This document shows positions 54,432 to 63,784 of a stretch of 64,000 bases of DNA, in pieces; position 1 is the first letter of the stretch, and each line of letters starts with the position of its first letter. The position numbers were made by a program, and so were the translations under genes. This DNA is from Bacteroidota bacterium (lineage in GTDB: Bacteria; Bacteroidota; Bacteroidia; Chitinophagales; Chitinophagaceae), in contig JAGWWM010000001.1 in the NCBI GenBank assembly GCA_018970395.1, positions 210,826-274,825 on the forward strand, in the 5' to 3' direction. A model generated the notes under the pieces. The model did not search any database and was not told where the DNA came from. It saw nothing but the letters and a program-made list of their open reading frames with translations.

Positions 54432-55094
54432 CTAATATTCATACCTCAAAAACCCTCCGATATTATTGGATGTAATGTACTTATTTCTTCCGTTTTGTGA
54501 AAATTCGGCTGCCAATCCAAACTGGAATGCTTTCATTTTTAATCCTAATCGAAGTCTTTGAATGAATGAAAATATTTTTGTATTGGAAGTTGGGGCAGTA
54601 TTGACCAATTCCAGTTGACTGAACAGATGCAGTTCCTCTGATAATTTGGGAGTGAATCTTCCTAAAAAGAATAAATCAATTCTTGGATCATGCAGCGTTT
54701 CAGTAACCATCCAGCTAAAGACCGTTATATTTTTTCTGATATAGGCATACTGAATGCCGGCTTTAGGGAAAAGTCCCGCATTGAATATCTGTCCGACTAC
54801 TACCGGAGCGAAACCTTTCAACTTTTTATGATTATATGAAACAGCCTCGGTAAATCCGAACTGAGGAAGATTAGTGGTCGAGGTCATTTTATAATCCACA
54901 CTGGCTCTGTTTCTGTTGAAAAAAAGGAATCTTGAATTTTCTCCGCTATTGTTTTTGAAAAATTTGAAGAATAAAACATCTAGTGTTGCCTTTTTGTCGC
55001 CGGCAAATAATTCTACCGGTATTTGTGCAACAGCCATGCCTCTGAAAAGAAGCATGGCTGTTAGCGTTGTTAACAGTTTCAAGGACAGATTCAT
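54432..55094 (-). CDS. Predicted outer-membrane beta-barrel protein, unknown family
   Basis: Protein of 220 aa with a signal peptide (TTLTAMLLFRGMAVAQIP). The mature part alternates hydrophobic and polar residues in short strands (FPKAGIQYAYIRKNITVFSWMV, RLRLGLKMKAFQFGLAAEF) and ends in an aromatic tyrosine (LRYEY), as outer-membrane barrels do. I cannot name a family. Start overlaps the preceding gene by ATGA; end overlaps or abuts TMEM175. Its place in the DJ-1/TMEM175 operon is its only functional hint. Confidence 0.72.
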   Translation of the reverse strand: MNLSLKLLTTLTAMLLFRGMAVAQIPVELFAGDKKATLDVLFFKFFKNNSGENSRFLFFNRNRASVDYKMTSTTNLPQFGFTEAVSYNHKKLKGFAPVVVGQIFNAGLFPKAGIQYAYIRKNITVFSWMVTETLHDPRIDLFFLGRFTPKLSEELHLFSQLELVNTAPTSNTKIFSFIQRLRLGLKMKAFQFGLAAEFSQNGRNKYITSNNIGGFLRYEY

Positions 55095-55909
55095 TTTTTA
55101 TTCAATGCTTTTACTACCAATTCAGCAGCGGCAGCACCGGAGTTTTGTTGTTGACCGGTTATTAAATTGCCATCCTGAATCGCATAGGAACTGAATGGGG
55201 CTGCGACTTTGAATTTTGTATCTTTTATTTTTTTCGCTTCTGTTTCGATTCGATAGGGCTGAATCTTCATGCCGACTGCCTTATCTGCAAATTCTTCTTC
55301 CGCATCTGCAAATCCGGTCCAGGTTTTGCCTTTTACCAACAGCTCGCCATTTGATTTTTTTGCTTCCAGTAATAATGTAACAGAATGGCATACAGCGGCA
55401 CTTGGTTTTCCTATTTCATAGAAGGAAACAAAAAGTTTTTCCAGCTCTTTGTTTCCTCTGAAGGTGTACATGGGGCCCTGACCACCTACCAGAAAAATGG
55501 CATCATAATTATCGGGTTTAACATCCGTTAATTTTTTAGTGTTTGACAACATTTCAATAAAAGCAGGTTGCTGCATATAGCCCAGTGAAATAACATCATG
55601 CGCTGAATAGCCGCTTTTGTCTGTTGGGTTTGAATAGCCATCCATTTCTATTTTACCACCGTTGGTAGAAGCCAACTCCACCTCATATCCTGCCTCCTGA
55701 AATACCCTGAGCGGATGCGTTAGTTCAGCAGCCCAGAAGCCAATAGGCCAGCCTGTTTGTTTACTGGTTGCCGGTGAACTTGCCACCATTAATATTTTTC
55801 CTTTTGAGGGAGCGCCGTGGAAATGTACATAAGCTGTCTTTTCAGTTTGAGCAAAAAGAAAATTCGATGAAATGAAGATGACGGATAACGATAAGAATAA
55901 TTTTTTCAT
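55091..55909 (-). CDS. Exported DJ-1/PfpI-family protein (Hsp31-like)
   Basis: Type 1 glutamine-amidotransferase-like protein of 272 aa with a signal peptide (LFLSLSVIFISSNFLFAQTEK), so it should act outside the cytoplasm. The nucleophile elbow is SAAVCHSVTLLLEA with Cys174 and His175, and an acidic residue lies in GFWAAEL (near Glu62). Hsp31-like members are reported as chaperones and glyoxalase III/deglycase-type enzymes; which applies is unknown. The ATG at 55909 is chosen for the signal peptide; a TTG at 55933 is possible. First gene of a four-gene operon divergent from hxlR. Confidence 0.87.
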   Translation of the reverse strand: MKKLFLSLSVIFISSNFLFAQTEKTAYVHFHGAPSKGKILMVASSPATSKQTGWPIGFWAAELTHPLRVFQEAGYEVELASTNGGKIEMDGYSNPTDKSGYSAHDVISLGYMQQPAFIEMLSNTKKLTDVKPDNYDAIFLVGGQGPMYTFRGNKELEKLFVSFYEIGKPSAAVCHSVTLLLEAKKSNGELLVKGKTWTGFADAEEEFADKAVGMKIQPYRIETEAKKIKDTKFKVAAPFSSYAIQDGNLITGQQQNSGAAAAELVVKALNKK

Positions 55910-55976
55910 TGTATTGTTTTTATTGAGTTGCAAATATTCATTCCTTATGTAATTTTACCAACAGTATAACCCAATT

Positions 55977-56004
55977 GTGCGATACGCACTTTTTAGAAAG
56001 TATC
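55977..56004. promoter_or_regulatory. Candidate HxlR operator dyads
   Basis: GTGCG-ATA-CGCAC (55977-55989) is a perfect dyad, and GATAC (55981-55985) with GTATC (56000-56004) forms a second inverted repeat separated by 14 bases. Both lie between the divergent starts of the DJ-1-like gene and hxlR. The role as binding sites is inferred from position. Confidence 0.5.
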
Positions 56005-56024
56005 AATCGCTAAAAATATTTGCA

Positions 56025-56363
56025 ATGCCCGATTTTCAATATAACGGCAAGATTTATTATAATCCGGTTCAACTGGTAATGGAACAAATAGGAGGCACTT
56101 GGAAAGCACCCATACTATGGAGGCTGAAAAACAATACCATGCGTTACGGAGAGTTACGCAAAGACATACCGCATATATCCGATAAAATGCTAACTTCTCA
56201 ATTAAGAGAGCTGGAACAGGATGGATACATTCGCCGCAAAGTGTATGCAGTTGTTCCGCCTAAAACGGAGTATTCTCTTACAGCTAAAGGAAAAGATATT
56301 ATGAAGCTGATTACGATCATCAGGAATTACGGTTTGAAAATGATGGAGAAAGAAGAGAGGTAA
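56025..56363 (+). CDS. HxlR-family transcriptional regulator
   Basis: Winged-helix regulator of 112 aa from the ATG at 56025; a GTG at 55977 would extend it by 16 residues, overlap the dyad and lacks family likeness. Family blocks are YNPVQLVMEQIGGTWKAPILWRLK, TMRYGELRKDIPHISDKMLTSQLRELEQDG and KTEYSLTAKGKDI. It contains no cysteine, so thiol-based sensing as in HypR or YodB is excluded; a ligand or partner is unknown. It is divergent from the four-gene operon and probably regulates it. Confidence 0.92.
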   Translation: MPDFQYNGKIYYNPVQLVMEQIGGTWKAPILWRLKNNTMRYGELRKDIPHISDKMLTSQLRELEQDGYIRRKVYAVVPPKTEYSLTAKGKDIMKLITIIRNYGLKMMEKEER

Positions 56364-56371
56364 TAAATCAG

Positions 56372-56393
56372 CAATTAATAATTAGTAATTAAT
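56372..56393. repeat. 22-base AT-rich repeat, copy 2
   Basis: Identical to 27890-27911. It lies between hxlR and the convergent queE gene. A further stretch at 56409-56435 with CAACTTTCAACC resembles sequence at 33598-33616, a weaker match. Confidence 0.7.
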
Positions 56394-56439
56394 GATTAAT
56401 AATTTCAAACATCTAACTTACAACCAACAACTTTCAACC

Positions 56440-57057
56440 CTACGGCACCCCAATATATTTATGGATTTGCAAACTTAAATTCCATTGCGGATTGGCTTTG
56501 ATATAATCAATGATTAAAGGTGTTACAATTTCTTTTTTATCCCATTCCGGCTGCAGGTATAATTTACAGTTTGGATTTACTTTTTGTGCAAAGGATTCTG
56601 CCCAATTAAAATCATATTTATTGAATACCACCACTTTTAGTTCGTTGGCTAAGGGGATTATTTCCTCCAGCGGCGCCTTGAATTTTTTCGGCGATAAACA
56701 AATCCAGTCCCAGGCGCCGCTTAACATATGTGCTCCTGAAGTTTCAATATGCGTATTAAACTGATGTTTTCTTAATTCGTTTGTCAGTGCATCCAGATTA
56801 TGCATCAGCGGCTCCCCCCCGGTAATGACTGCTATGCGTGATCCGGATGCAGGGAATTGCCGCCCTGCCTCCTGTACTATTTCTTCAACTGTAATTTTAG
56901 GATGTGCATCGGCATCCCAACTCTCTTTTACATCACACCAAACACAGCCTACATCACAACCGCCCAGCCGGATAAAGTAGGCAGCCTTCCCACTATGATA
57001 CCCTTCTCCCTGAAGGGTGTAAAAAGATTCCATAACGGGGAGTGATTGTGTATGCAT
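56440..57057 (-). CDS. queE: 7-carboxy-7-deazaguanine synthase
   Basis: Radical-SAM enzyme of queuosine precursor synthesis, 205 aa. The cluster cysteines are in LGGCDVGCVWCDVKESW (Cys34, Cys38, Cys41), and the substrate-binding block SFYTLQGEGYHSGKAAYFIRL precedes them. GGEPLMH is the radical-SAM glycine-rich motif. It follows folD after 17 bases and is probably cotranscribed. No queC, queD or queF is in the window. Confidence 0.94.
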   Translation of the reverse strand: MHTQSLPVMESFYTLQGEGYHSGKAAYFIRLGGCDVGCVWCDVKESWDADAHPKITVEEIVQEAGRQFPASGSRIAVITGGEPLMHNLDALTNELRKHQFNTHIETSGAHMLSGAWDWICLSPKKFKAPLEEIIPLANELKVVVFNKYDFNWAESFAQKVNPNCKLYLQPEWDKKEIVTPLIIDYIKANPQWNLSLQIHKYIGVP

Positions 57058-57074
57058 GTGTTGAGGATATGGAA

Positions 57075-57956
57075 TTATGCTGCAATATGTTTTTGGTACG
57101 CATTCCAGGTATTCATCATCAATCCTGCGATAGTCATCAGCCCAACGCCCCCAGGTACGGGTGTAATGGCGCTTGCAATAGGAGCCACCTCATCAAATTT
57201 CACATCCCCTTTGATGGCGAAACCACTTTTTTTTGATGAATCTTCCACTCTTGTGATGCCTACATCAATGATTACAGCACCTGGCTTGACCATGTCTGCT
57301 GTTATAAATTCTGTTTTACCTAATGCGGCAATCAATATATCCGCTTGTAACGCTATCTCTTTCAGATTCGTGGTGGCGGAATGACAAAGGGTAACGGTAC
57401 AATCGCCGGGGTAGCCTTTGCGACTTAATAAAATACTCATGGGAGTACCAACGATATGACTTCTGCCAATCACGACTGCATGTTTGCCTTTGGTAGGAAT
57501 CTGATAATGTTCAAGCATCAATAGAATGCCATAAGGTGTTGCCGGAATGAAGGTCGGAGCGCCGCTCGTCATCATGCCTACGTTATATGGATGAAACCCA
57601 TCTACATCTTTATGCGGAGCAATGGCATGGATGATTTTTTCTTCTGCAATATGTTTCGGTAGCGGAAGTTGTACCAGAATACCATCAATATGCGGATCTA
57701 GATTTAGAGCTTCGATTTTTTGGAGTAATTCTTTTTCAGCAATATCATTGGAAAAACGGATTAGGGTTGAATCGAAGCCGATTTCCGTACAGGTTTTCAC
57801 CTTCGAAGCGACATAGGTTTCGCTGGCTCCATCATTGCCGATGAGAATAGCTGCCAAATGCGGCTTTCTTTTGCCTGCTACTGTCGCTGCTGCTGTTTTC
57901 GATTTTATTTTTTGAAGAATAGCTGCTGATGCGATTTTTCCGTCGAGTAATTGCAT
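57075..57956 (-). CDS. folD: Bifunctional methylenetetrahydrofolate dehydrogenase / cyclohydrolase
   Basis: Interconverts folate one-carbon forms, 293 aa. [25 protein letters not shown] contains the active-site lysine; [30 protein letters not shown] and the C-terminal [16 protein letters not shown] are family signatures. Its -7 box TAATTTTG ends four bases before the ATG, so the transcript may be nearly leaderless. queE follows. Confidence 0.97.
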   Translation of the reverse strand: MQLLDGKIASAAILQKIKSKTAAATVAGKRKPHLAAILIGNDGASETYVASKVKTCTEIGFDSTLIRFSNDIAEKELLQKIEALNLDPHIDGILVQLPLPKHIAEEKIIHAIAPHKDVDGFHPYNVGMMTSGAPTFIPATPYGILLMLEHYQIPTKGKHAVVIGRSHIVGTPMSILLSRKGYPGDCTVTLCHSATTNLKEIALQADILIAALGKTEFITADMVKPGAVIIDVGITRVEDSSKKSGFAIKGDVKFDEVAPIASAITPVPGGVGLMTIAGLMMNTWNAYQKHIAA

Positions 57957-57960
57957 AGTG

Positions 57961-57993
57961 CAAAATTAATGAAATAGCGAGGGCATCAACGAA
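57961..57993 (-). promoter_or_regulatory. folD-queE promoter
   Basis: Minus-strand TAATTTTG (57961-57968) with TTCG 21 bases upstream (57990-57993) is close to TTTG-N21-TAnnTTTG. The folD ATG follows four bases after the -7 box. Confidence 0.55.
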
Positions 57994-58023
57994 ATTTCAA
58001 CATTACTATTAGATTAAAACAAC

Positions 58024-60168
58024 CTATTCCTGAATTCCTTCCAGGGCAAAAACAAATGCATAGATGAACGCAATATCTTTCAAATAATCAAAACGACCGC
58101 TGGCGCCTCCATGACCAAAGTCCATATCTGTTTTCAGTAACAATACATTTCGATCTGTTTTGAGAGCCCTCATTTTCGCCACCCATTTTGCCGGCTCGAA
58201 ATACTGCACCTGACTGTCATGCAGTCCGGTTGTAACTAAAATATTGGGGTAATCCCTTTTTGTTACATTCTCATAAGGACTATAGCTTTTCATGTAGCGA
58301 TAATAGGCTTCATCTTTTGGATTCCCCCACTCTTCAAATTCATTGGTGGTAAGCGGGATGCTTTCATCCAGCATGGTATTGATGACATCTACAAATGGCA
58401 CTTGGGCGATTACTCCTTTCCACATTTCAGGAGCCATGGTTACGATGGCGCCCATTAATAAACCGCCTGCACTTCCGCCCTGCGCATATAAATGCTCTTT
58501 ATTGGTATATTTCTGGTCGATGAGGAATTGTGCGCAGTCAATAAAGTCAGTGAAGGTGTTTTTCTTTTTCATCAGTTTGCCATCTTCATACCATTGTCTT
58601 CCCAGGTCTTCTCCCCCTCTCACGTGGGCAATGGCAAAAGCAAATCCGCGGTCAAGCAAGGAGATTCTGCTACTGCTGAAGCTTGCATCCATACTGATAC
58701 CATAGCTGCCATAAGCATAGAGTAAAAGCGGTGATTGCCCGTCTTTTTTATATCCCTTTTTGTACACAAGACTAATGGGAACCCTGCTGCCGTCTTTAGC
58801 AGTGGCTGTCAATCTTTCAGAAACGTATTCTGTTTTATCATAACCCCCACCTACTTCCTGCTGTTTCATCAATCTGCTTTTCTCCGAATTCATATCATAA
58901 TCATAGATACTCGCAGGAGTAGTAAGAGAAGTATAATAATAGCGGAGCGTATTGCTTTCGTAATCAGGATTTGCATTGACGCCTGCCGCATAAGCGGGCT
59001 CTTCAAATGCTATAAATCTTTCTTGCCCTGTTTTTTTATTTTGTACGCGCAATTGCATCAGTCCTCCTTTGCGCTCTTCTATTACCATAAAATCTCTGTA
59101 AGGCTCAATGCCTTCCAGCAATACATCAGCGCGATGGGGAATCACTTCTTTCCAGTTATCCTGCGTGGTTTGAGTCAAAGGACATTCCATCAGTCTGAAA
59201 TTCTGTGCGTTCCAATTGGTGCGGATAAGAAATTTGTTTTCAGTGGGAATGACATCATACAATACATCTTTTTTGCGTGGGGCAAAGGTTTGACAAGGCA
59301 GATCAGGTTGTGCTGCCGCTATCCATTTTACCTCACTGCTGGTAGTGGATTGAGAAACAATCAAAATATATTGCTTGTTTTTGCTCCTGCCAACTCCGAT
59401 ATAGTTGCTTTTATCTTTTTCTTCATATACCACTATGTCTTTCGCTTCGGGTTCACCCAATATGTGTTTTTTTATTTTTTCTCCCAATAATGTAACCGGA
59501 TGATTGGCGGTATAAAAAATGGTTTTATTGTCGGCGGCGAAGCAAGGGTCTCCCTGCGTATTGCGGATGGCATCCGGATAGATCGTTCCGGTTTCAAGGT
59601 TTTTTATGTAGAGGGTGTATTGACGACGACTGACTTCATCTACCCCATACGCCAGTAGTTTATTGTCATCGCTTACGGTCATTCCTCCTACGGAATAATA
59701 GGGTTTTCCTTCTGCCATTTGATCTACATCGAGGAGTATCTCTTCCGCAGCGTCCAGACTTCCCTTTTTGCGACAGTATTTATAATATTGTTTTCCTTCC
59801 TCTGTACGGGTGTAATAGTAATACCCATTGTCGAATACCGGCACACTTTCATCTTTCTCTTTGATGCGGGCTTTTAATTCTATAAATAATTTTTCACGAA
59901 AGTTTTTGGTGCCTGTCATCATGCTGTCCGTGTAGGCATTTTCTTCTTTCAGATAATTGATGACTGCGGTACTGTCAGGCCCTTTCCCAAAATAATCGTA
60001 CATCCAGTAATAGGGATCATTGACTGTATCGCCATGTATCATTCTAAGATGTTCTTTTTGTGTTGCTACGGGTGGCTTAAGATCTGGCCAGAGGTAGGCT
60101 TGTCGTTGTTCTTTGTTTTTACAGGAGATCATAAAAAGAATGGCAATGCCAATAAAAAGATTCCTCAT
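58024..60168 (-). CDS. S9 family oligopeptidase, lipoprotein (oligopeptidase B-like)
   Basis: Prolyl-oligopeptidase-fold serine peptidase of 714 aa. The lipobox gives Cys16 (LFMISC), so the protein is anchored in the envelope, unlike cytosolic E. coli PtrB. An N-terminal propeller (DTVNDPYYWMYDYF near the start) precedes the catalytic domain with YAQGGSAGGLLMGA, the aspartate in TGLHDSQVQYFEP and the histidine in DFGHGGASGRFD. The pattern favours oligopeptidase B over prolyl oligopeptidase. The ATG at 60168 is chosen for the signal; a TTG-type extension to 60231 has no such feature. Confidence 0.93.
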   Translation of the reverse strand: MRNLFIGIAILFMISCKNKEQRQAYLWPDLKPPVATQKEHLRMIHGDTVNDPYYWMYDYFGKGPDSTAVINYLKEENAYTDSMMTGTKNFREKLFIELKARIKEKDESVPVFDNGYYYYTRTEEGKQYYKYCRKKGSLDAAEEILLDVDQMAEGKPYYSVGGMTVSDDNKLLAYGVDEVSRRQYTLYIKNLETGTIYPDAIRNTQGDPCFAADNKTIFYTANHPVTLLGEKIKKHILGEPEAKDIVVYEEKDKSNYIGVGRSKNKQYILIVSQSTTSSEVKWIAAAQPDLPCQTFAPRKKDVLYDVIPTENKFLIRTNWNAQNFRLMECPLTQTTQDNWKEVIPHRADVLLEGIEPYRDFMVIEERKGGLMQLRVQNKKTGQERFIAFEEPAYAAGVNANPDYESNTLRYYYTSLTTPASIYDYDMNSEKSRLMKQQEVGGGYDKTEYVSERLTATAKDGSRVPISLVYKKGYKKDGQSPLLLYAYGSYGISMDASFSSSRISLLDRGFAFAIAHVRGGEDLGRQWYEDGKLMKKKNTFTDFIDCAQFLIDQKYTNKEHLYAQGGSAGGLLMGAIVTMAPEMWKGVIAQVPFVDVINTMLDESIPLTTNEFEEWGNPKDEAYYRYMKSYSPYENVTKRDYPNILVTTGLHDSQVQYFEPAKWVAKMRALKTDRNVLLLKTDMDFGHGGASGRFDYLKDIAFIYAFVFALEGIQE

Positions 60169-60252
60169 AATTGCAAAATTATGAGTGAATATACGACAAT
60201 AGTTGCTACACTGATAAGTCAACAGTGCCAATTGAGCCTGTTATCAAACACG

Positions 60253-63117
60253 TTATGCCGTTTCATAACTGCTCACTGGTTCGCAGGTGCAAATCAGATT
60301 TCTGTCACCTTGTGTATTATTGACTCTTGCTACACTTGGCCAGAATTTATTTTGGGTTGTATAATAAAGCGGAAATGCGGCTTCCTGTCTGCTATAAGTG
60401 TGCTTCCACTCTTCTTTCATCACCATTTGCTGGGTATGAGGCGCATTCTTGAGCGGATTATCCACTTTGTCTGCTTTGCCCTCTTCAATAGCACGAATTT
60501 CATCGCGTATGGTCAGCAATGCATCACAGAAACGATCGAGTTCTTCTTTGTCTTCACTCTCGGTAGGCTCAATCATAATGGTGCCCGGCACAGGGAAGCT
60601 CATGGTGGGGGCATGGAATCCGTAGTCCATCAATCTTTTTGCCACATCCTCCGCCTCGATGCCTGCGCTTATCTTGAAGGGTCGTAAGTCCACGATAAAT
60701 TCATGAGCGCAAGTGCCATTAGATCCTGTGTATAGAATTTCGTAATCTTTTTCGAGTCTGGCTTTCATATAATTCGCATTTAGGATCGCGTATTCAGTGG
60801 CTTCCTTCACGCCTTTGGCGCCAAGTAAACGGATATAGGCATAACTGATGAGTAGGATAGAGGCACTGCCATAAGGTGCCGCACTCACGGCTCCCTGCTT
60901 CGCCCCGCCATTCACAACAATATGTCCGGGCAAATGAGGCGCCAGGTGCTGACGAACACATATCGGCCCCATGCCGGGACCGCCTCCTCCATGTGGAATA
61001 GCAAATGTTTTATGCAAATTCAAATGACAAACGTCTGCTCCGATCAAACCGGGCGAGGTAAGGCCTACCTGCGCATTCATATTCGCTCCGTCCATATACA
61101 CCTGTCCACCATAGCCATGCACAATTGCACAAATCTCTTTCACTGTTTCTTCAAACACGCCATAAGTACTGGGGTAGGTAATCATGGTGCCCGCTAAATT
61201 CGCAGCATGGGCTTGCGCCTTCTGTTTAAAATCTTCCAAATCAATATAACCATTCTCGAGTGCTTTCACCACCACTACTTTCATGCCTGCCATTACTGCA
61301 CTGGCCGGATTAGTGCCATGCGCAGAGATGGGAATCAGCATAATATTTCTTTGCGCATCTCCATTGGCGAGATGATAATTTCTGATGGTCAGCAAGCCCG
61401 CATATTCTCCCTGTGCGCCACTATTGGGTTGCATCGAACAGGCATCAAAACCGGTAATCACATTTAGGTATTGCGCGAGTTCATCAATGATGCGCTGATA
61501 ACCTCTTGTTTGTTCAGCCGGTGCGAAGGGATGTATTCTCGAAAACCCTTCCCAGCTAACGGGTATCATTTCAGTGGCTGCATTGAGCTTCATCGTGCAG
61601 CTGCCGAGTGATATCATCGAAGTGTTGAGGGAGAGATCTTTGTTTTCAAGTTGTTTGATATACCGCATCATCTTACTTTCACTGTGATGTAAATTGAAAT
61701 TGGGATGCGTTAAATAATCTGATGTTCTTAATAAAGAGGTGGGAATATGGATTGGAGAAAATGATGCATCGAGAGAAAAACTTACGGGCGCATCTTCTGC
61801 AAAACATTCAAGCAGATCATAAAAGTCTTCCGGCTTCTTCGTTTCATCCATTGATATTCCAATCGTATGAACATCTATGATGCGCAGATTGATTTTTTTA
61901 GATACAGCCTTTTGTCTAATTACTTCACTGTCTTTCACTTTCACACAAAGCGTATCAAAGTAGGCTTGATGTACAATAGAGTACCCCATTGCTTCCAGCG
62001 AGTCGGCAACGGTAGTGGTTAATAATGCAACACTCTCCGCTATTGTTTTCAGTCCTTTCGGACCATGATAAACGGCATACATAGCAGCCATATTGGCGAG
62101 CAGTGCTTGTGCAGTGCAGATATTGGACGTTGCCTTTTCTCTCTTGATATGTTGCTCTCTGGTCTGTAAGGCCATCCGTAATGCACGATTGCCTTGTGCA
62201 TCTACACTAATACCAATGATTCTACCGGGCATAGAGCGTTTGAACTCATCCTTCGCGCAAAAGAAGGCTGCATGCGGACCACCAAAGCCCATCGGTACGC
62301 CAAAACGTTGTGCGGATCCTAATGCCACATCTGCACCGAGTTCACCGGGAGGAGTGAGTAAGGTGAGTGCCAGTAAATCGGTAGCCATGGCCACATAAGC
62401 ACCTAAGCCATGCATTTGCTCAATGAAGGCGCGATAGTCTTCTACTAAACCTGTCTGTGAGGGATATTGAACAATCGCTCCGAAATAGCGAGGGTCTGCT
62501 TTGAATGCTTTGTGTGATCCTGTAATGATTTCTATCCCCAGCGGTTCCGCTCTTGTATAAAGCAGATCGAGGGTTTGTGGAAAGAGTGATTCATCCACGA
62601 AAAAATAATTTCTGTCTGCTTTATCGGTTTTATTGACCTGATGAAAAAACATATTCATAGCTTCTGCTGCTGCAGTGGCTTCATCCAGCAGCGAAGCATT
62701 GGCGATGGGTAAGGCGGTAAGGTCGCTCACCATGGTTTGAAAGTTGAGCAGACTTTCAAGTCTGCCCTGTGCAATCTCTGCCTGATAAGGAGTGTATTGG
62801 GTGTACCAACCCGGATTCTCAAAAATATTGCGAAGGATAACGGAAGGAGTGAAGGTGTCATAATAACCTAAGCCTATGTAGGAACGGAAGACTTCATTTT
62901 CACCGGCGATGGCTTTCAAATGAGAGAGCAACGCGGCCTCGCTCATGGCGGGCGGAACGGCTAAAGCTGTTTTGAGCCGGATATTTTCAGGGATGGTTTT
63001 TTCAATCAGACTTTCAACAGAAGGCAAGCCAATAGTTTTTAATAATGCGGATTCTGATCCTTTGGTACCAATATGTCTTCTGCTAAAATCTTCCTGCAAG
63101 TTTTCAAATAAACTCAT
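60253..63117 (-). CDS. gcvP: Glycine dehydrogenase (decarboxylating), P-protein
   Basis: Decarboxylates glycine and passes the methylamine group to the H-protein of the glycine cleavage system. Of 954 aa, the fused two-domain form. The PLP lysine is Lys703 in [25 protein letters not shown] and [21 protein letters not shown] near the N-terminus, [16 protein letters not shown] and [13 protein letters not shown] are typical. No gcvT or gcvH is in the window. The promoter at 63174 is minus-strand and leaves a leader of about 50 bases. Confidence 0.97.
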   Translation of the reverse strand: MSLFENLQEDFSRRHIGTKGSESALLKTIGLPSVESLIEKTIPENIRLKTALAVPPAMSEAALLSHLKAIAGENEVFRSYIGLGYYDTFTPSVILRNIFENPGWYTQYTPYQAEIAQGRLESLLNFQTMVSDLTALPIANASLLDEATAAAEAMNMFFHQVNKTDKADRNYFFVDESLFPQTLDLLYTRAEPLGIEIITGSHKAFKADPRYFGAIVQYPSQTGLVEDYRAFIEQMHGLGAYVAMATDLLALTLLTPPGELGADVALGSAQRFGVPMGFGGPHAAFFCAKDEFKRSMPGRIIGISVDAQGNRALRMALQTREQHIKREKATSNICTAQALLANMAAMYAVYHGPKGLKTIAESVALLTTTVADSLEAMGYSIVHQAYFDTLCVKVKDSEVIRQKAVSKKINLRIIDVHTIGISMDETKKPEDFYDLLECFAEDAPVSFSLDASFSPIHIPTSLLRTSDYLTHPNFNLHHSESKMMRYIKQLENKDLSLNTSMISLGSCTMKLNAATEMIPVSWEGFSRIHPFAPAEQTRGYQRIIDELAQYLNVITGFDACSMQPNSGAQGEYAGLLTIRNYHLANGDAQRNIMLIPISAHGTNPASAVMAGMKVVVVKALENGYIDLEDFKQKAQAHAANLAGTMITYPSTYGVFEETVKEICAIVHGYGGQVYMDGANMNAQVGLTSPGLIGADVCHLNLHKTFAIPHGGGGPGMGPICVRQHLAPHLPGHIVVNGGAKQGAVSAAPYGSASILLISYAYIRLLGAKGVKEATEYAILNANYMKARLEKDYEILYTGSNGTCAHEFIVDLRPFKISAGIEAEDVAKRLMDYGFHAPTMSFPVPGTIMIEPTESEDKEELDRFCDALLTIRDEIRAIEEGKADKVDNPLKNAPHTQQMVMKEEWKHTYSRQEAAFPLYYTTQNKFWPSVARVNNTQGDRNLICTCEPVSSYETA

Positions 63118-63173
63118 AATCTTTGTTATTGTATCTATTTTATAATGTAGGCAATCATTTCACAAGGTTCGGG

Positions 63174-63204
63174 CAAAGTTAAGGGGGGAAAGCATTCTTG
63201 TAAA
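63174..63204 (-). promoter_or_regulatory. gcvP promoter
   Basis: Minus-strand TAACTTTG (63174-63181) with TTTA 19 bases upstream (63201-63204) fits the Bacteroidetes consensus with one mismatch. I see no glycine riboswitch in the leader. Confidence 0.6.
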
Positions 63205-63271
63205 CAGTTGTTAGGCGGTGGGGAAAGGATGTGAATGCAATCTTGCACAACAATTCATTAAATCAGTTACA

Positions 63272-63766
63272 ATGGCAGAAGATATAATGCATAATTGGGA
63301 ACAGAAAACACAGGCGCAACAAAAAAACTATCGGCGCTTGCTGGAGCGGCAGGACAAAAACAAGTTGTTGAAGCAGCTTCCTGATTTACACGAAGAAGCT
63401 TTTGAAAAAATTGATTGTTTGACCTGTGCGAATTGCTGTAAAAATTATTCTCCCCGATTCAAAACACCGGATATCAAACGCATCAGTAAGCATTTGAAAA
63501 TGAAAGAAGGCGTGTTTATTGAACAGTTTCTTCGTTTGGATGAGGAGGGGGATTATGTGGTCAAGTCAACGCCCTGTCCCTTTCTCCAATCGGATAATCA
63601 TTGCAGTATATATGAAGTGCGGCCTTCCGACTGTGCACGGTTCCCCTACACAGATGAAGATGTGTTGTTGAAAAGAACTGCGCTCACTTTGAAGAACAGT
63701 ACTTTTTGTCCGGCAACTTATTATGTACTGGAGAAAATCAGGGAGCAGACGGAGCAAAAAAAGTAG
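63272..63766 (+). CDS. YkgJ-family cysteine-cluster protein
   Basis: Small protein of 164 aa with a Zn/Fe-type cysteine pattern: CLTCANCCKNY, then CPFLQSDNHCSIYEVRPSDCARFPY. This matches the YkgJ/CxxCxxCC family, thought to bind a metal cluster, with function unknown. The N-terminal 45 residues are charged and helical (QAQQKNYRRLLERQDKNKLLKQL). The ATG at 63272 is preferred to a GTG at 63218 that adds 18 unlike residues. It is divergent from gcvP. Confidence 0.9.
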   Translation: MAEDIMHNWEQKTQAQQKNYRRLLERQDKNKLLKQLPDLHEEAFEKIDCLTCANCCKNYSPRFKTPDIKRISKHLKMKEGVFIEQFLRLDEEGDYVVKSTPCPFLQSDNHCSIYEVRPSDCARFPYTDEDVLLKRTALTLKNSTFCPATYYVLEKIREQTEQKK

Positions 63767-63784
63767 GTTATACAGCAAAAAACT

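Noticed and set aside
58735..59490. 251-codon open frame antisense to the S9 peptidase
   Set aside because: No recognisable domain, and the opposite strand carries a complete peptidase.
60034..60687. 217-codon open frame antisense to gcvP and the S9 peptidase start
   Set aside because: It spans two real genes and the gap between them; no family likeness.
63118..63173. Glycine riboswitch before gcvP
   Set aside because: The short leader has no visible aptamer-like paired structure or conserved glycine aptamer sequence.
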